The position numbers were made by a program, and so were the translations under genes. From Pieris napi (taxonomy: Eukaryota; Arthropoda; Insecta; Lepidoptera; Pieridae): 64,000 nt of DNA. Positions 60,954 through 64,000 of the stretch are shown here, one piece after another (within the stretch, counting starts at the first letter, position 1; the number at the start of each line of letters is the position of its first letter). The DNA lies in contig NC_062259.1 of the NCBI RefSeq assembly GCF_905475465.1, positions 4,846,501 through 4,910,500 on the forward strand, in the 5' to 3' direction. The notes beneath the pieces were generated by a model. It made no database searches. It worked only from the letters and a program-made list of their open reading frames with translations, and was not told the DNA's origin.

Positions 60954-62555
60954 GGTAGGGGAGCCCACGATGCTAAATGGGGATTTACTCGAGCGTGGTA
61001 GAGACCTATTGGGATGCAAAGCTTAGATAAAAAGAAGAAAAAAATGTTATATGATAAATTCCTTTTCATCGGTGGGGGAAGCGGCTATAGATAGTTAAAT
61101 ATGTAAAAAAAAACTGTTGCATGGACATCCTCGAGCGCGTCAGATATTGATAGCATCTATGCCCTACGTATTTTTAATAATGTACGTATGTTAATCTGAT
61201 CGTTTGCATGATGCGGGTGGTTGTATTTAAGGGTTGAAAATTAAAAAAAAAAATTTTTTATCGAGCGCGTCAGATTTTCTAAGGGAGTGTTAAGTGCACC
61301 AAAAAAAAGCTCTCATTCACTAATCTGACGATTTCGATGGGACGCAAACCCATAGCCATTTTCTTAATTTGCAAAAAAAAAACGCAATTTTGAAATACTC
61401 AAGCGCGTCAGATTAAGATATATGTGGTTCATCTTTATGTTCTAAACGTACTGTCTCATAATCTGACGATTATCTAGAGGGATTCGCCTGATCTGCCAAA
61501 AAAAAAATAGAAAAACGGTTCACCTAAAGGGCCATCCCTGCAACTTCCCGCTAATTCCATTCCTGGGCGCTTAAAATTGATATTTTGAGCTCGCTGAGTT
61601 CAAAGAAATAACATTTCTATGCATTTGAGCTCTCCCAGCTCGAAAGTCTGATAGAAGTTTCATAGAACACTATTTTTGGAATTTTCAAACCGCAATAACT
61701 TTTGAATGGATCAAGCAATTTTCACGCGGTTGGCGGCATTCGACGCAGTTTTATCATCCTCATAAGTCACTTTGAAATTTTAATTGATCGAACCACAAAT
61801 TTCGGAGTAATCCCGAAAAAACACTTTTTCGGGTTTCTTTCGTGTACGATATCTCTCGAACGAATCAACCGCTTTTGACCAGCTTGGTGGCGATCGACGT
61901 GGTTTTTCAAGCTCAAAGGCGGATTAGTTTTGGAAGTTGATCGATAAAGAAACCACTTTAAAAAAAATATTTCTTATTTTTTTAAGATTTTTCAAAATTT
62001 CTCAAAATCTATCGGTCCAAATCGGTTCAAATTCACAGGAAATGTAATTTTGAGGGAAATATTTAGAACGCCGTTTAGTAGATTCCGATCGGTTTAAGGA
62101 AATGTAGGCATCACGCAGCTGCACGCATTTAACTTTATCGACGAATTTTTGTTATTTCGGCTTGCGGAAATCGTCAGATTATATATTTTTCATTATTCTT
62201 GAATTATTTCCTTCAAAATAAAAAAAAAATTAGCTACGCTCGAGAATGTCGAGATGACGTTTTTTTTTTACAACTTTGTTGCCCTCCCCTTTTTTTCCGT
62301 CACTCTCAAATTGTCAGATTAGTGGAATATACACTTTTTAGGATGTAATTAACTCACCCTACCTTAATCTGACGCGCTCGGGAATTTCTGATGGTCAATT
62401 TTTTTTTACTAAACTGATCCTGTCTCCTTCACGTGCGGCCTTATATATGGGCCTCATATTTTGTGGAGGTACTTAGCCGGGTACAAGGTATCCCCCTATA
62501 TATTAATCTGCCGCGCTTTAGTAAATCCCGAAATCCCCTCTTGGGCTCCCCTACC
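60954..62555. mobile_element. 1.6-kb TIR element with sub-terminal CGAGCGCGTCAGATT arrays
   Basis: Ends are inverted: GGTAGGGGAGCCCA at 60954 and its complement ending 62555. ATTGT flanks both sides (60949-60953, 62556-62560), a 5-bp target duplication. Inside the left third, CGAGCGCGTCAGATW occurs at 61132, 61262 and 61401, each followed about 60 bp later by TAATCTGAYSATT (61192, 61321, 61459). In the right third the same motifs appear mirrored (AATCGTCAGATTA 62169, TTGTCAGATTA 62311, TAATCTGACGCGCTCGG 62364, TAATCTGCCGCGC 62503). No transposase frame, so non-autonomous. Superfamily not assigned. Confidence 0.8.
61680..61960 (+). repeat. Degenerate tandem repeat in the core of the TIR element
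   Basis: Two units about 160 bp apart share the pattern AATGGATCAAGCAATTTTCAC/CGAATCAACCGCTTTTGACC, then GTTGGCGGCATTCGACGC/CTTGGTGGCGATCGACGTGG, then a segment ending in TTGATCG. The second unit is followed by a Lys/T-rich tail. Confidence 0.6.
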
Positions 62556-62797
62556 ATTGTTAGCGGGGATCTGTGCAACAGACTGGTTCTAGCTCTTGGT
62601 ATCGCAAACAACCTTGGCCTTCGTCGTCGCACATATCCCCTAAGTACCCGAGTTCTTGGAGAACACTTGGGTTGCTCTCATTTATAGCAGTTGTGTATGT
62701 GCAATTGTGCAATCAAGTAAAAGTTTTTGTATACTTTTATGAATGTCACAGATTTGTGACACTCATTTAGTGAAATTCTTTATGTATTTATATTAAA

Positions 62798-63230
62798 CTA
62801 GCTGGCCTGGCGAACATCGTACCGCCTAACAGTCGACGCCTTCTTTATTTTTTTTTAAAACTTATTCTGCTATTCAGGACACCGGTCTAGCTAGTAAGAT
62901 AAAAAAAAAGTTGATAATACAACAAATACATTATGTCAAAAAATAAAAATTTACCTTCCCGGAACCCCTCCACTAACACTTGAACTTTATGATATGGTAT
63001 TAAAGTTCAAATTGCGGTTAAATATTATTACGAATATTTTGTATGGGGATATAGAAAAGTGTTGTTTTTAGACTTTTTCACTCAATTTTTTTAAATTTTT
63101 CTCTCCGAAAGAACCATCCTCGTACTTCAAGGAATATTATAAAAAAAGAATCAGACAAATCGGTCAAGCCGTTTTCATGTTATGTCGTGACAACGGAAAA
63201 CGGGTTTCATTTATATATATATAGATATTA
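62798..63230 (+). repeat. Dispersed repeat family C, longer copy
   Basis: Starts ACTAGCTGGCCTGGCGAACA, TCGTACCGCCTAACAGTCGAC and continues with the blocks shared with 13778-14020. It extends further right through CAAATCGGTCAAGCCGTTTT to a TATATATATATAGAT terminus. No coding sequence. Confidence 0.7.
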
Positions 63231-63517
63231 TTTCGATTTTAAAATAGTTTTACCTTTCCCATTAATAATATTTTTAATAAAACTTTGTCCATCGAGTGTT
63301 GTTTCGTTTTCCGTATTAATGTAAAACTGAATTGTTGATATAAAATATTGGCCGTAACACAGAATGCTTAAAATATTATGCTGGAACATTATTATTATAC
63401 ACTAAGCGTTTTATTTTCATATTTTATGCATTGTTTTACTACTTTATTTACGAGTAAATATTTTTCATTTAAAACCCTAAAGTTTGTACGCACTGGGTTT
63501 TTATATTTATAAATAAA

Positions 63518-63859
63518 CTAGCAGACTCGGCCAAGCGTTGCTGTGGCTAAGGTTTTTGTTATATTACATAGTAGTAAACTATTCAAGGGAAACGGTAGGA
63601 GAACTTATGTTAAAGGTAGATGACAGCTTATGTGAAACGTTGATACTTATAACACAGCGCCATCTGTTAGAATTGTATCAAATAATAAACAAATATTTTG
63701 CAATAAAATAATATTGCGACTATAATTTGAGATTTAAACTACCCTATCTTTTAAGTTGGATCAAACTACACACGGTGTGCAAATTTGATTGATATCGGTT
63801 CGGTAGTTTAGGAGTCCATTGAGGACAAACATTGTGACACGAGATTTATATATATTAAG
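63518..63859 (+). repeat. Dispersed repeat family B, full-length copy
   Basis: ACTAGCAGACTCGGCCAAGC at the left, TTGTGACACGAGATTTATAT at the right, with the AGCGCCATCTGTTAGAATTG interior. It is the plus-strand partner of 37535-37903. Confidence 0.75.
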
Positions 63860-64000
63860 ATAAATCCAATATAAATCCTCCAACTTTGATTATGATCCCT
63901 TTAGAGTAGAAACTCTTGGGCCGTGGGGTTCAAGGCGCTCATTAAAGATTTAAGTTGTGCGCCTGGTAGATAAAACTGGTGACCCCGGTGGAGCTGGTGC
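63860..64000. other. Window end, nothing recognised
   Basis: Unremarkable sequence to the window edge. Confidence 0.3.

Larger units (their letters stand above)
60838..62695 (+). pseudogene. Short open frame split by a 1.6-kb TIR element
   Basis: An acceptor-like TTCTTACAG at about 60819 precedes ATG 60838, and the frame runs MSKMKYNKTHNIVSLKSL to KRNVIV at 60954. Removing the element and one ATTGT duplication lets the frame continue SGDLCNRLVLALGIANNLGL to a stop near 62687. Alternatively, splicing at the element's own GT (60955) and the TAG at 62563 leads into another open frame that runs to 62770. The opposite strand is also open across the pre-insertion site, so which strand was coding is uncertain. 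No homology recognised. Confidence 0.35.

Noticed and set aside
1..64000. CRISPR array, prokaryotic operon or viral gene cluster
   Set aside because: Spliced genes, insect transposons and AT-rich introns throughout; no regular spacer array and no viral structural or replication gene was seen.

Overview
The window is AT-rich insect DNA, most likely from the Z chromosome of a butterfly or moth. The evidence is a complete circadian clock gene period (per) encoding a protein of about 1114 residues, close to lepidopteran PER and lacking the Thr-Gly tract of Drosophila. Lepidopteran per is known to be Z-linked. Genes are split by long, repeat-filled introns, so most of the coding sequence is in short exons that a plain ORF scan misses.

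Layout. 1-1631: upstream of, or 5' intron of, per. 1658-29039 (+): per in 26 coding exons, all joined in phase by GT-AG introns. Its introns hold a decayed tyrosine-recombinase (Crypton-like) element on the minus strand (about 19.4-21.3 kb), a deleted Helitron (24.66-26.05 kb), a mariner remnant (15.5 kb) and SINE/LINE tails. 29-32.8 kb: AT-rich per 3' flank. About 32.85-44.93 kb (+): grindelwald-like TNF receptor gene (four coding exons, probable distant non-coding first exon), with a LINE fragment and a clean tRNA-derived SINE in its first intron. 45-51.3 kb: no gene seen. 51.3-60.9 kb (-): a run of small, same-strand, mostly basic genes, several with probable signal peptides. Two of them (51.3 and 54.05 kb) share a new-looking motif and appear paralogous; I recognise none. 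60.8-62.8 kb: a 1.6-kb terminal-inverted-repeat element with a 5-bp target duplication sits inside a short open frame. 62.8-64 kb: dispersed repeats.

How the parts relate. PER is the negative limb of the clock (PAS-A/PAS-B dimerisation, phosphodegron, NLS, C-terminal domains). Grindelwald is the membrane receptor for the TNF ligand Eiger. The two are neighbours but need not be co-regulated. The small minus-strand genes are the least explained coding content. The most structured non-coding content is the TIR element at 60954-62555, the perfect 106-bp foldback element at 52032-52274 and a perfect 30-bp palindrome just before per exon 23.

All exon models were made by eye from reading-frame continuity and splice consensus; no transcript data or searches were available.
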